DNA from: Chryseobacterium oncorhynchi
GTDB taxonomy: Bacteria; Bacteroidota; Bacteroidia; Flavobacteriales; Weeksellaceae
Reading direction: 5' to 3'
DNA length: 64,000 nucleotides
Assembly: GCF_002899895.1 (NCBI RefSeq)
Contig: NZ_PPEI02000001.1
Coordinates: 1,092,848-1,156,847, forward strand
Positions 44,726-54,287 of this stretch are shown here, piece by piece. A program made the translations under genes and the position numbers. Positions within the stretch are counted from its first letter, which is position 1, and each line of letters starts with the position of its first letter. The notes under the pieces are model-generated. The model was not told where the DNA came from and did no database searches. It worked only from the letters and a program-made list of their open reading frames with translations.

Positions 44726-45109
44726 CTATTCACTTCGCTGTACAGGTTCAAGGTTTTCATATTCTTCGGGAGTGAAAAGCCTGTAATGAACTTTAAATGT
44801 TTTCCCCAAAGGGGTTTCCAATGAAAATCCACCAGGTCCGAAACCATCTGTAACATCGAGTGTAAAGTGGGAATATTTCCAGTATTCAAAGAGGTCGCGG
44901 TCTATCCAGAACTCATATCCGTTAATGGTTCCTATCATGGCATCATTCATCCTTGGAAAGAATCCTCCTTTTTCGAAGCATTGTGGTTGTGTTCCCTCAC
45001 AACATCCCCCTGCCTGATAAAACATGAGTGCCCCATACTTATTTTCAAGTTCATGAATGACTTCAAGCGCCTTTTCTGTTGCAGAAAGCCTTGTTATTTT
45101 TCTTTCCAT
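44726..45109 (-). CDS. DUF779 protein
   Basis: A 127-residue cytosolic protein of the DUF779 family. Family features: AGGCCEGTQPQCF with three Cys, possibly metal-binding, then EFWIDRDLFEYWKYSHFTLDV and GPGGFSLETPLGKTF. DUF779 genes are usually linked to NAD-dependent aldehyde and alcohol dehydrogenases, as they are here: adhP lies 89 bp upstream on the same strand. Its biochemical role is unknown. Confidence 0.85.
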   Translation of the reverse strand: MERKITRLSATEKALEVIHELENKYGALMFYQAGGCCEGTQPQCFEKGGFFPRMNDAMIGTINGYEFWIDRDLFEYWKYSHFTLDVTDGFGPGGFSLETPLGKTFKVHYRLFTPEEYENLEPVQRSE

Positions 45110-45159
45110 TATTTTATTTTTTCAAATTTAACAATTGAATCTTGTTATCTGAATAAAGA

Positions 45160-45185
45160 GGCTCGGCAAAAGTATTTGCCGAGCC
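45160..45185 (-). terminator. Hairpin after adhP
   Basis: A perfect 11-bp stem GGCTCGGCAAA / TTTGCCGAGCC with a 4-nt loop, right after the adhP stop. The T run behind it on the minus strand is modest, so termination may be partial and leave some read-through into DUF779. Confidence 0.65.
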
Positions 45186-45198
45186 TGCAGCTCATTGT

Positions 45199-46233
45199 TT
45201 AGTTTGAGTTTGCAATATCCAACACAATCCGTCCATCAATCTGTCCTTTTTTCATTTTATCAAAGACATCATTAATATCTTCGAGTTTGGCTGCAGTTAC
45301 TGTTGCTTTCACCAGTCCTTCATTGGCAAAATCCAAAGCTTCCTGCATATCTTTTCTGGTTCCTACAATAGAACCTCTAACGGTTATTCTTTTTAAAACA
45401 GTTTCAAAAATAGGAAGCTCAAAAGATCCGGGAGGCAATCCATTCAAAGCAATGGTTCCTTTTCTTCTCAGAACATCTATTCCCTGTTTAAAAGCAATAG
45501 GCGAAACAGCTGTAATTAATGCACCATGCATACCGCCAACTTCTTTATGCAAATATTCTCCGGGGTCTGTATTTTTTGCATTCACTACAAGATCTGCACC
45601 CAGTTTTTTAGCCAGTTCCAATTTATCATCTGCTACATCAATGGCAGCAACATGCATCCCCATCGCTTTTGCATACTGAACCGCTACGTGGCCCAATCCT
45701 CCGATTCCTGAAATAGCTACCCATTCTCCGGGTTTTGTTTCTGTTTCTTTGAGTCCTTTGTAAACGGTTACTCCTGCACATAAAATTGGAGCAATCTCCA
45801 GAAAGTTAACATTGGACTTCAGATGTCCCACATACCTGGAATCTGCAATAACGTATTCTGCAAAACCTCCGTCTACACTGTATCCGCCATTTTTTTGAGC
45901 CTCACAAAGTGTTTCCCATCCTGTAATACAATAATCACAACACCCACAGGCACTATATAACCATGGAACTCCTACTGCATCTCCTTCTTTAACAAAGGCT
46001 TCAGGTCCGCAAGCCACCACTATACCTACACCCTCATGTCCCGGAATAAGGGGCATTTTAGGTTTGGCAGGCCAGTCTCCATCTACAGCATGCAGGTCTG
46101 TATGACAAACGCCACAGGCCATTACTTTTACAAGAACTTCATATCTGCCAGGGGCTCTTACGGGTACTTCTTCTATTTTCAGGGGCTGTCCGTAGCCTTG
46201 AACTACGGCAGCTTTCATTGTTTTTGGAATCAT
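45199..46233 (-). CDS. adhP: Zinc-dependent alcohol dehydrogenase AdhP
   Basis: A 344-residue medium-chain dehydrogenase that oxidises primary alcohols or reduces aldehydes with NAD. Catalytic zinc ligands are Cys43 (GVCHTDLH) and His66-Glu67 (GHEGVG); structural zinc ligands are Cys96, 99, 102 and 110 in [17 protein letters not shown]. The Rossmann motif [17 protein letters not shown] lies near 176. Cytosolic. Part of a cluster with an aldehyde dehydrogenase upstream and DUF779 downstream. An unusual structured element separates it from the aldehyde dehydrogenase gene. Confidence 0.93.
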   Translation of the reverse strand: MIPKTMKAAVVQGYGQPLKIEEVPVRAPGRYEVLVKVMACGVCHTDLHAVDGDWPAKPKMPLIPGHEGVGIVVACGPEAFVKEGDAVGVPWLYSACGCCDYCITGWETLCEAQKNGGYSVDGGFAEYVIADSRYVGHLKSNVNFLEIAPILCAGVTVYKGLKETETKPGEWVAISGIGGLGHVAVQYAKAMGMHVAAIDVADDKLELAKKLGADLVVNAKNTDPGEYLHKEVGGMHGALITAVSPIAFKQGIDVLRRKGTIALNGLPPGSFELPIFETVLKRITVRGSIVGTRKDMQEALDFANEGLVKATVTAAKLEDINDVFDKMKKGQIDGRIVLDIANSN

Positions 46234-46281
46234 ATTTTATTTTTTTGAATTGAGTTTTTACTGGTTAATAGTTTCCTACTC

Positions 46282-46442
46282 ATCCGAAAAATTCCGGATA
46301 AGAAAGGTAATATTTGCGTGAGGGATAGTAAGGGCGGCGAGGAACGAGCCGGTGCGGAATGGAATGGAGCACCGAAATGAAATGAAGCCCTGCATAGCCC
46401 GACCGTTTTGCCCTGGATAAAGCCAAGGCAATCGGGCACGTC
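46282..46442. repeat. G+C-rich structured intergenic element
   Basis: About 160 bp, clearly richer in G+C than its surroundings. Hairpins: ATCCG/CGGAT (46282-46299), CGGTGC/GCACCG (46350-46374) and a long nested one, GCCCGA/TCGGGC (46397-46437) enclosing TGCC-TGG / CCA-GGCA with a 6-nt loop. A short open frame crosses it but shows no coding sense. It may be a dispersed repeat or a structured RNA. Confidence 0.55.
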
Positions 46443-46454
46443 CTAAAATTAATA

Positions 46455-47984
46455 TTAAAAGAAACCTAACTTGTTTTTATTATAGGAGATCAACATATTT
46501 TTGGTCTGACGGTAATGATCAAGCATCATTTTATGATTTTCTCTTCCTATTCCAGACTGCTTGTAGCCTCCAAAAGGTGCTCCTGCCGGATATGAATGAT
46601 ATTGGTTTACCCAAACTCTTCCTGCCTCAATCTGGCGCGGAATATTGTATAACTGATGGGCATCTCTCGTCCAAACTCCTGCTCCCAATCCGTAGATGGT
46701 ATCATTGGCTATTTTTATGGCTTCTTCTTCGTCTTTAAAGGTTGTAAATGCCAGCACAGGGCCAAAGATTTCTTCCTGGAAAATTCTCATTTTATTATTT
46801 CCCTTGAAAATAGTAGGCTGGATGTAGTACCCATCTTCAAGATCTTCTCCTAGGTTATTTACATTGCCTCCTACCAAAACTTCTGCTCCTTCTTCTACTC
46901 CTAGCTGAATATAAGACAATATTTTATCTTTCTGAATCTGAGAAGCCTGTGCCCCCATCATGACGGTTTTATCCAATGGGTTTCCTACCTTAATGGCCTT
47001 TACTCTTTCAACGACTCTTTCAATAAAGGCATCTGCAATTCCTTCTTGAACGAGTAACCTTGACGGACATGTACAAATTTCACCTTGGTTAAGAGCGAAA
47101 AGTACAGCACCTTCAATGGCTTTATCTAAAAATTCATCGTCTGCATCCATTACAGAATTGAAAAATACGTTGGGCGATTTTCCACCTAATTCTAATGTCA
47201 CAGGAATGATATTTTCTGTTGCATACTGCATTACTAAACGGCCTGTAGCTGTGGATCCTGTAAATGCAGCCTTGGCAACTTTAGGATTTGTAACCAAAGC
47301 TCTTCCTAGTTCTGCTCCAAAGCCATTAACAATATTGATGACTCCGGCTGGTAATAAATCTCCAATGAGTTCCATTAAAACCATAATAGACACGGGTGTG
47401 CTTTCTGCAGGTTTTAAAACGACACAGTTTCCTGCCGCCAATGCCGGAGCTAACTTCCATACTGCCATCAATATTGGGAAATTCCAAGGGATGATTTGTG
47501 CGATTACTCCAAGTGGTTCGTGTACAATTAAGGATACAGTGTCTTTATCCAATTCGTTATGCGAGCCTTCATCTGCCCGAATTACGGATGCAAAATATCT
47601 GAAATGATCTATTGCAAGTGGCATATCCGCCGCCAAAGTTTCTCTTACAGCCTTACCGTTATCAATGGTTTCTACTGTAGCAAGATATTCCAGGTTTTGT
47701 TCTATTCTGTCTGCAATCTTGTTGAGAATAATACTTCGCTCTGTAGATGATGTATTTTTCCAGGTTTGGAATGCTTTTTCTGCTGCATCTACAGCCAAAT
47801 CCAAATCTTCCTTGGATGAGTGGGCTACCTGAGTGAATTTTTTACCATCCACCGGTGAAACTACATCAAAATATTGTCCTTTAACCGGTGGTGTAAATTT
47901 ACCTCCAATATAGTTATCGTATCTGTCTTTAAATTCTGGACGCTGTAAAAGAGTCGTTGATTTTGGTTCTGTAATTGTGCTCAT
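46455..47984 (-). CDS. NAD-dependent aldehyde dehydrogenase
   Basis: A 509-residue ALDH, typical length. I start it at the ATG at 47984 ([18 protein letters not shown]); the open frame upstream lacks family sequence. Catalytic residues: Glu265 in LELGGKSPN and Cys304 in [11 protein letters not shown]; the Rossmann part has FTGSTATGR (242-250) and IPWNFP (165-170). Similar to the ExaC/AldB group that oxidises acetaldehyde and other aldehydes. First gene of the cluster with adhP and DUF779, divergent from an AraC regulator. The 221-bp gap to adhP holds the structured element. Confidence 0.93.
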   Translation of the reverse strand: MSTITEPKSTTLLQRPEFKDRYDNYIGGKFTPPVKGQYFDVVSPVDGKKFTQVAHSSKEDLDLAVDAAEKAFQTWKNTSSTERSIILNKIADRIEQNLEYLATVETIDNGKAVRETLAADMPLAIDHFRYFASVIRADEGSHNELDKDTVSLIVHEPLGVIAQIIPWNFPILMAVWKLAPALAAGNCVVLKPAESTPVSIMVLMELIGDLLPAGVINIVNGFGAELGRALVTNPKVAKAAFTGSTATGRLVMQYATENIIPVTLELGGKSPNVFFNSVMDADDEFLDKAIEGAVLFALNQGEICTCPSRLLVQEGIADAFIERVVERVKAIKVGNPLDKTVMMGAQASQIQKDKILSYIQLGVEEGAEVLVGGNVNNLGEDLEDGYYIQPTIFKGNNKMRIFQEEIFGPVLAFTTFKDEEEAIKIANDTIYGLGAGVWTRDAHQLYNIPRQIEAGRVWVNQYHSYPAGAPFGGYKQSGIGRENHKMMLDHYRQTKNMLISYNKNKLGFF

Positions 47985-48130
47985 ATTAGTATTGTTTATA
48001 TTTTTTCGATGATGCCAAATTACATGTACAACCCAAAAAAAACATAGCACAATCGTATAAAAAAGGTGCAGAATAGTGTTAGGCCTATAATTTTATCATT
48101 TTATTAACAACAACATAGGTTCATATTTTA

Positions 48131-48138
48131 TATATTTG
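48131..48138 (+). promoter_or_regulatory. -7 promoter element (TATATTTG) for the AraC gene
   Basis: Exact TAnnTTTG, 29 bp before the ATG at 48168. The spacer between the divergent AraC and aldehyde dehydrogenase genes (47985-48167) should also hold the operator, but no clear inverted repeat is visible. Confidence 0.45.
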
Positions 48139-48167
48139 GAATACCAGTTTTCAAAAAATATTTAGAA

Positions 48168-49094
48168 ATGAATAACAATAGCAAGTTTTTATTAAACACT
48201 CCTGAATTAACTCAGGAGAGGCATCTATTGAGTCTTGTTGAAAACCAGACCACATTCAATCTAAACAATTGTGAATTCAGTATATATGAAACCCATCAAG
48301 CAGCTTTTGGGGTAAAGCTTCACTTTGAAAACATTGCATTTACAGCTATGTTAAGAGGGAAAAAGCATATGAAACTGGATAATAAGACTAATTATTTTGA
48401 TTATTTTCCGGGAGAAAGCATTCTGGTTGCTCCAGGGGAAACTATGGTAATTGATTTTCCTGAAGCTGATGAAACAGCTACACAATGCATCTCCTTAAGT
48501 TTAAATCCTGATTTTATAGAAGATTCTCTCAATTATTTAAATTATCACCTGCCAAAGGTAGATGAGTCTTCACAATGGAATATTCAACTGGACGAATATT
48601 TTCTTTTTAATAATCAGGCATTGGCTTCTGCAACCAATAACATCATGAGGATTGCCATGGATGATAATTCTCAAAAGGATATTATGGCTGATTTTGCACT
48701 GAAAGAGCTTCTGATAAGGCTTATGCAAACACAGGCAAGAAGTCTGGTAGAAAAAAATATTGTAAAAAACAGATCAAGAATGGGGTTTGTGGTGGATTAT
48801 ATTAAAAGAAATCTACACCAGAAATTGTCTATTGACAGTATTGCTAAACTTGCGTATGTGAGTAAATCCAATTTCTTTAAAATGTTTAGGGATGAACTGG
48901 GAGTCTCCCCGAATGATTTTATTCTACAGGAAAGAATCAGCAAGGCAAAAGAATTATTAGCGGGACAAAACAGCATTAAAGAAACTGCTTTTCAGACCGG
49001 TTTTTCTGATACCAACTATTTCACAAGGGTATTTAAGCAACTTGTAGGAGTTACTCCAAAGAGTTATCAGAATGGAAAATTATTCTCCAGATAA
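48168..49094 (+). CDS. AraC family regulator of the alcohol/aldehyde dehydrogenase cluster
   Basis: A 308-residue regulator. Residues about 20-200 resemble the AraC-type N-terminal domain (FTAMLRGKKHMKL, YFPGESILVAPGETMVIDFPEA). The C-terminal 100 residues hold two helix-turn-helix units: SIDSIAKLAYVSKSNFFKMF and IKETAFQTGFSDTNYFTRVF, then VGVTPKSYQ. It is divergent from the aldehyde dehydrogenase gene with 183 bp between, a standard layout for a local activator. The inducer is probably an alcohol or aldehyde, by inference. Confidence 0.9.
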   Translation: MNNNSKFLLNTPELTQERHLLSLVENQTTFNLNNCEFSIYETHQAAFGVKLHFENIAFTAMLRGKKHMKLDNKTNYFDYFPGESILVAPGETMVIDFPEADETATQCISLSLNPDFIEDSLNYLNYHLPKVDESSQWNIQLDEYFLFNNQALASATNNIMRIAMDDNSQKDIMADFALKELLIRLMQTQARSLVEKNIVKNRSRMGFVVDYIKRNLHQKLSIDSIAKLAYVSKSNFFKMFRDELGVSPNDFILQERISKAKELLAGQNSIKETAFQTGFSDTNYFTRVFKQLVGVTPKSYQNGKLFSR

Positions 49095-49141
49095 TTGTTC
49101 ATGATAATTTGTAATTCTTAAAGTTTATTGATAAAAAAAAG

Positions 49142-49165
49142 CCCCTGAAGTAAAAACTTCAGGGG
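49142..49165. terminator. Bidirectional intrinsic terminator
   Basis: Stem CCCCTGAAGT / ACTTCAGGGG with an AAAA loop, A run on one side and T run on the other, between the convergent AraC and SusD genes. Confidence 0.88.
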
Positions 49166-49179
49166 TATTTTTATAATGA

Positions 49180-50859
49180 TTAATATTTATCATTTTGTAA
49201 AACATTCGGGTTTGCCGAAGTTTCCTTAATAGGAATAGGTAAAGTATACCTATAATCACCATTAGCAAGATTCTTAACCGGAATGATGTCATCTGTAGGG
49301 TTTCTGTCCATTTCTACATTTGCCAATACTGCAAGTCTTTTCAGATCGACATAACGGTGCCCTTCAAGTGCTAATTCAACTCTACGTTCTTTCAAGATGT
49401 CAGCGTAAGCAAACTGTGCACCTGTATAGCTAGGTGTTACAGCAGAACCAAGGTAATTTCTAGCCTCTCTTACTTTCTGAATTAAGTCATGAGCTGCTGA
49501 AAGATTACCTGCAGCTACTTCAGCTTCAGCAATAATGAAATACATTTCTGACAATCTGAAGACTTTAACATCATTTCTTGTAGATGCACTTAATTTCCCT
49601 GGGTATTTATCAATTACCAATCCATCATTTCTGGTATTACCTGCAGATGCAGAAGCATAGTTATCGTTTGGTTTTGATGAAGGATCTACGTAAGCATATT
49701 TTCTGATGTCTCCTGGAGTATTTTTAAATATGTTATATAAGTTTCTTCCCCAGAACCACATTGGAGATCCACCAAGGTTAGATTGGTTTGTATTCCATTT
49801 TCCACCGATAGCAGCACCTGCTCCCAATGGAAGTCTATTAAGAGTAAATATAGCCTCTCCATTATCAGTATCAGCCCACATTCTTCTATATGGATTGAAA
49901 GAACCTCCTACAATACCATTTCCAGTCTTCTCATCAATTCCTCCATAGAATGCGATATTCCATTTGTCAACTGGTGGCTCATTGAAAGGCCCAGATTGGA
50001 ACACAGAACCATCAGCTTCAGTAACAAGAACCTGAGAATTCGTTCCTGTCATTGGCGTTGCCTTTGTAAGTGATAAACCAGATCCGTTGATTACTAATTC
50101 TGCATTTTTCTTAGCTAGTGTCATTTCACCTCTATAAAGGTTAAAACGAGCAGCAACAGCATTTACAAAATTCTTATCTACCTGATATCTTCTTGGATTT
50201 GTAGAGTTTCCTAAAATATCTCTGGCGTAGTCTAAATCAGCATTAATGAAATCATACACATCCTGATTTTTAGCTCTTGGCAATTGAGCTTCCGTAGAAG
50301 GAACATCCTTCAGAAGAATAACTCCCAGAGCGTTAGGATTTTTCATATCACTAGAGAAATAAGCCTCTAGCTGTACATAGCAATATGCTCTGATTGCTCT
50401 AGCCTGTGCAAGAATTGCATTATATGAATTCTTCTCTTCAATAGAAACTGGTGTAATTTTCTTTGCCCCTTCAAGAAGTCTGTTAACTCTGTTGATTACT
50501 TTATAGTTATTCATCCAGATCCCATCACTAGCAATGGTACCTACTGTTCCTCCTGTAATAACAGAACTAGACGGATCAAGGAAATGTCTGTGTAGTGAAT
50601 ATTCTTGTCCTCCACTACCAGATCCTGGTTTTACTTCGTCTGTAAATACTGCTGTGAAGTAAATCTCATCAATTGGATCTAACTGAGCGTATACAGATCC
50701 ATTTAAAACTTCATTAAGGTTAGCAACACTTGTAAACAGGTCTTGTTCTTGTAACTCTCCTGCTTGTTTTATATCTAGTGCATCCTGACAGCTGTTCAGC
50801 GTAAATGCTGCAGATGATAGGGTTGCTATAACTAATATTGTATTTATAATTCTTTTCAT
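49180..50859 (-). CDS. SusD/RagB family lipoprotein (pair 2)
   Basis: A 559-residue outer-membrane surface lipoprotein. Signal MKRIINTILVIATLSSAAF with lipobox TLNSC (about Cys24), then QDALDIKQAGELQEQD. The helical core has YNAILAQARAIRAYCYVQLEAYF; the C-terminal signature is DILKERRVELALEGHRYVDLKRL. It ends PNVLQNDKY, a typical SusD tail. It lies 12 bp after its SusC partner. No hydrolase or sensor nearby, so the ligand cannot be inferred. Confidence 0.93.
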   Translation of the reverse strand: MKRIINTILVIATLSSAAFTLNSCQDALDIKQAGELQEQDLFTSVANLNEVLNGSVYAQLDPIDEIYFTAVFTDEVKPGSGSGGQEYSLHRHFLDPSSSVITGGTVGTIASDGIWMNNYKVINRVNRLLEGAKKITPVSIEEKNSYNAILAQARAIRAYCYVQLEAYFSSDMKNPNALGVILLKDVPSTEAQLPRAKNQDVYDFINADLDYARDILGNSTNPRRYQVDKNFVNAVAARFNLYRGEMTLAKKNAELVINGSGLSLTKATPMTGTNSQVLVTEADGSVFQSGPFNEPPVDKWNIAFYGGIDEKTGNGIVGGSFNPYRRMWADTDNGEAIFTLNRLPLGAGAAIGGKWNTNQSNLGGSPMWFWGRNLYNIFKNTPGDIRKYAYVDPSSKPNDNYASASAGNTRNDGLVIDKYPGKLSASTRNDVKVFRLSEMYFIIAEAEVAAGNLSAAHDLIQKVREARNYLGSAVTPSYTGAQFAYADILKERRVELALEGHRYVDLKRLAVLANVEMDRNPTDDIIPVKNLANGDYRYTLPIPIKETSANPNVLQNDKY

Positions 50860-50871
50860 AATTTTTCTCTA

Positions 50872-53724
50872 TTAAAAATCAACATTTAAACCTACCGATA
50901 CGGTTTTTGGGTTAGGGTAAACATTTAGTGAAAATGAAGTAATCGGCTCCGGATCAAATCCTTTCCAATCTGTCCAGGTATAAAGGTTTTCTGCCTGAAC
51001 AAATACTTTGATTCCTCTTACTGGCAGTTTACCTAACTGACTTTTGCTAAAGTTATATCCTAGAGTAATATTCTTAAGTCTGATAAAGTCTGATCTGTGT
51101 AAAAATCTGTCTGAAGAACCCAAAGTTAGGTTGCTTGCTTTTAAAGCTGGAACATCTGTATCTCTATTTTGAGGAGTCCATGCGTTTAACAAGTCTGCAG
51201 AAAGGTTTCTGTTAGCAGCTGCACTTGGATCAAATACCCAAGACTGTAAGTTATCATAGATCCATCCTCCTTGTTGGAAAGAGAATAAGGAATCAAAGAA
51301 CCATCCTTTGTGTTGGAAGTTAAATCCGAAACCTCCTGTAAACTTAGCATATCTTGATTTTCCTGTCAATACTCTGTCTGCAGATGTAGGAGCTTCAGTG
51401 ATGCTTCCATTTTTGTCAAGGAACTGTAAGTTTCCGTTATCACGATTTACACCAACGTATGAATATAATTGATATTGACCAGCAGGTCCACCAATAGCAT
51501 TTACTACATCTCCTGCAAGGTTTTCGCTATTCATAGAAACAATCTTGTTAGAGTTATATGCTGCGTTTGCGAAAACGGATAATCTTGTATTTTCGTTTCT
51601 GATCACGTTATATTTGATCATCCCTTCAATACCTTTGTTATCAAGAACTCCGTCGTTACCTCTGATTGAGTAATAACCCGTAACTGCTGATTTTTGAAGA
51701 TCGTTGAACATTCTTGATGTTCTTTTCTGATAGTAATCAACACTACCTTCGATTAATCCTTTAAAGTTAAAGTCTAATCCGATGTTACTTTGTTTTACCT
51801 GCTCCCACTCTAAGTACGGGTTTGATAAGTTAACAAAGTTATATCCTAATAAATTCTGATATCCTGAAATACCGTTATACAAATCAAGGAAGTTATTTGG
51901 AAGTAATGCTAATGGGTTAGAATTATCAGTAGCAATTCCTAAATTCTGGTTACCTGTAGTACCGATTGAAGCTCTTAGTTTCAATAATCTGAATCCTGAA
52001 TTAGCCATGAAATCTTCTTTGTCGATATTCCATCTTGCTGCAACTGACCAGAAAGTCTCCCATCTGTTTGTAGGAAGGAAACGATAAGATCCGTCTCTTC
52101 TTACAACTCCACTTACACCATATTTATCTTTGTAATCATAATCTAATGTTCCAAAATAAGCTAAGGTACCTGCTGTTACTTTTGAAGCCGTTACAGAAGG
52201 TCTGTAAAAGTTAGGAGTATCAGGGTTGAAAGGAATATAACCAGTTCCTGCACCAAACTCCCACTGTAATGGGTTTAGACCATTTTGTCTTTGAAAATTA
52301 TTACTTACATGTGCTTTGATATAGTCCATATAGGCACCAGCACTAATTGTATGATCTCCAAAAGACTTATTGAATGAAATATTGGTAATACTGTTGAAAG
52401 TTAAATCTCTTGTTGTAGAAAACTCTTCACTACCTCCGTATTTAGCCTGATCTCCGTTTGCCACACTAATAGCAAGGTATCCTAGTGGTGATCTCGCGAA
52501 AGTTCTTTCGTATTGCTTATATTCAATACCTGTTCTGTTTCCAATGCTAAGGAAATCTGTAATCTTATAATTTACATTGGCATTCGCAGAAATACTTAGT
52601 TCTGCAAACCTGTTTCTGATTCCTCCGTTGATGTTATCCTGAAGAATCCATTGTCTGTTGTTAGAAGCATCACCTTTGATAGCATTATATAACTCTTGTC
52701 CATTCGCATATGGAGAAGGGTCAATATATGGTCTTGAAAGTACTCCTCCAAATAATGGGTTTTGAAGAGTGTTGCTGGAAATTGTAGTATTCGTTTCATC
52801 ATCCAACTGATTTCTTTTGGAATATCCTAAACCGATGATAGAACCAAAAGTCAACTTTCCATTTTTAGATTTACCGTTAAGATTATTTCTCATTGTAAAT
52901 CTCTTGAAGTCTGTAGATCTCACAGTTCCTTCACTTTCTAAATATCCAAGGGAGAAGAAATTATTGATATTTTCTCCACCTCCGGTAATAGACAAGTTAT
53001 GCTGCTGAGAAATACCGACATGGGTAAATTGCTTATTCCAATCTGTATCTGTTCCCCAGTTATTGATCTGGTCGTTCGTTAAAGATTTTCCTTTACCTGT
53101 TTCTAAATTTTTCTGAATATATAACAATTGCTGAGCATTTGCCATATTATAGTTTGTTTGAGGCAGCTGGCTGAAAGAAGTTAATGCATCATAGGAAACC
53201 TTTAACCCTGAGTTAAACTTCCCTCCTTTTGTAGTAATTACAACAACTCCATTTGCAGCTCTGTTACCATAGATTGCCGTTGCTTGGGCATCTTTCAGGA
53301 TACTGAATGTTTCAATATCATAAGAGTTCAAGTTTCTGAACTGAGAACCTGAAGTAATTACCCCATCTACCACGTATAAAGGATCCGTAGAACCATTAAG
53401 TGAGCTTGTTCCTCTAATCAGAATATTGAATTTCCCAGAACCTGGAGAACCAGAGGCCGAGTTAACAACAATACCGGGAGCAGTTCCCTGAATTGAACTT
53501 AATACTGAGATGTTAGGTCTGTTTTCCAAAGTTTCGGCACCTACTGTCACCGAAGAGCTGGTAGTTTTAGCTTTGGTAGCTGTTTTACTATATCCTAAAA
53601 CAACTACTTCCTCAATTTTAGTCTCTTTGTCCTTACTGTTCTTAGATTCTTTTTCTTGAGCAAATACAGCTTGGCCTGTGAAAAACAAGACCCCGGCTGT
53701 CAAAACACGCAATTTCATATTCAT
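50872..53724 (-). CDS. SusC/RagA family TonB-linked transporter (pair 2)
   Basis: A 950-residue TonB-dependent channel. Of several in-frame ATGs I take 53724 (MNMKLRVLTAGVLFFTGQAVFAQ), since it aligns with the start of the paralogue at 58775 (MNGKLSVLSAGVLFFIGQ). The usual carboxypeptidase-regulatory domain is missing: the signal is followed by a charged stretch and directly by the TonB box IEEVVVLGYSK. Plug marks: ILIRGTSSLNGSTDPLYVVDG and ILKDAQATAIYGNRAANGVV. The barrel ends in KTVSVGLNVDF. A 48-bp leader is shared with pair 3. Confidence 0.93.
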   Translation of the reverse strand: MNMKLRVLTAGVLFFTGQAVFAQEKESKNSKDKETKIEEVVVLGYSKTATKAKTTSSSVTVGAETLENRPNISVLSSIQGTAPGIVVNSASGSPGSGKFNILIRGTSSLNGSTDPLYVVDGVITSGSQFRNLNSYDIETFSILKDAQATAIYGNRAANGVVVITTKGGKFNSGLKVSYDALTSFSQLPQTNYNMANAQQLLYIQKNLETGKGKSLTNDQINNWGTDTDWNKQFTHVGISQQHNLSITGGGENINNFFSLGYLESEGTVRSTDFKRFTMRNNLNGKSKNGKLTFGSIIGLGYSKRNQLDDETNTTISSNTLQNPLFGGVLSRPYIDPSPYANGQELYNAIKGDASNNRQWILQDNINGGIRNRFAELSISANANVNYKITDFLSIGNRTGIEYKQYERTFARSPLGYLAISVANGDQAKYGGSEEFSTTRDLTFNSITNISFNKSFGDHTISAGAYMDYIKAHVSNNFQRQNGLNPLQWEFGAGTGYIPFNPDTPNFYRPSVTASKVTAGTLAYFGTLDYDYKDKYGVSGVVRRDGSYRFLPTNRWETFWSVAARWNIDKEDFMANSGFRLLKLRASIGTTGNQNLGIATDNSNPLALLPNNFLDLYNGISGYQNLLGYNFVNLSNPYLEWEQVKQSNIGLDFNFKGLIEGSVDYYQKRTSRMFNDLQKSAVTGYYSIRGNDGVLDNKGIEGMIKYNVIRNENTRLSVFANAAYNSNKIVSMNSENLAGDVVNAIGGPAGQYQLYSYVGVNRDNGNLQFLDKNGSITEAPTSADRVLTGKSRYAKFTGGFGFNFQHKGWFFDSLFSFQQGGWIYDNLQSWVFDPSAAANRNLSADLLNAWTPQNRDTDVPALKASNLTLGSSDRFLHRSDFIRLKNITLGYNFSKSQLGKLPVRGIKVFVQAENLYTWTDWKGFDPEPITSFSLNVYPNPKTVSVGLNVDF

Positions 53725-53767
53725 ATTAACAGATTTTAATATATTCAAGGGACAAATATGTTAATAA
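53720..53767 (-). promoter_or_regulatory. Conserved 48-bp SusC leader/promoter (pair 2)
   Basis: Matches 58771-58818 at 42 of 48 positions, including the start codon and a CATATTTG -7-like box 29 bp upstream of it. Confidence 0.6.
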
Positions 53768-54287
53768 ATATTAACAACATCAATTTATCAAACCTTGAAA
53801 ACCCTTTACCAGAACAGGGTTATCCGCATCAATCTCTAAAAAACACTAAAGAAAAAATTTAATTGCTTTTAAAATTTTAACAAAAAACAAAGCATTTTAA
53901 ACAATGAGGGAATTTTAATAAAAAATGAAATAAAAATCAAAGTACATCATTTCACATAATAAAAAGAAAAATATAAACACAAAATATTAAAATCGACGAA
54001 AAATATAAAATACATTTTACCTAAATTTTAAACAAAACGGAGAAAAACAAGTACTACTTTTCATCAATTTATCTTAAAAACAACCTTATAAAAAACAGGG
54101 AGACCACCTTAAAAGGCAGTCTCCCTACAGTTAAAATTAAAAATTTGTTAATATATACGATTTAAAAATCGGTTCAAATTGATAGGTATTTTAGAAATAT
54201 TTTCATGCTTCTTTTTACCATTTAAAAAATTATATTTTTTGCAAAATAACTTTTATCCTTTTTCAACAAACCTTTAATATGTTTGTT
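53768..54287. other. A+T-rich spacer between SusCD pairs
   Basis: Upstream of pair 2 lie about 330 bp of very A+T-rich sequence without a gene. The right end holds the terminator of pair 3 (54097-54126), 160 bp after its SusD stop. Confidence 0.6.
54097..54126 (-). terminator. Terminator of SusCD pair 3
   Basis: Stem AGGGAGAC / GTCTCCCT with a 14-nt loop, followed by T on the minus strand. Confidence 0.75.

Noticed and set aside
46230-46439. 69-codon frame across the G+C-rich element
   Set aside because: Open only because of base composition; hairpins explain the sequence better.
47116-47607. 163-codon frame antisense to aldehyde dehydrogenase
   Set aside because: It mirrors a strongly conserved enzyme gene and shows no recognisable protein.
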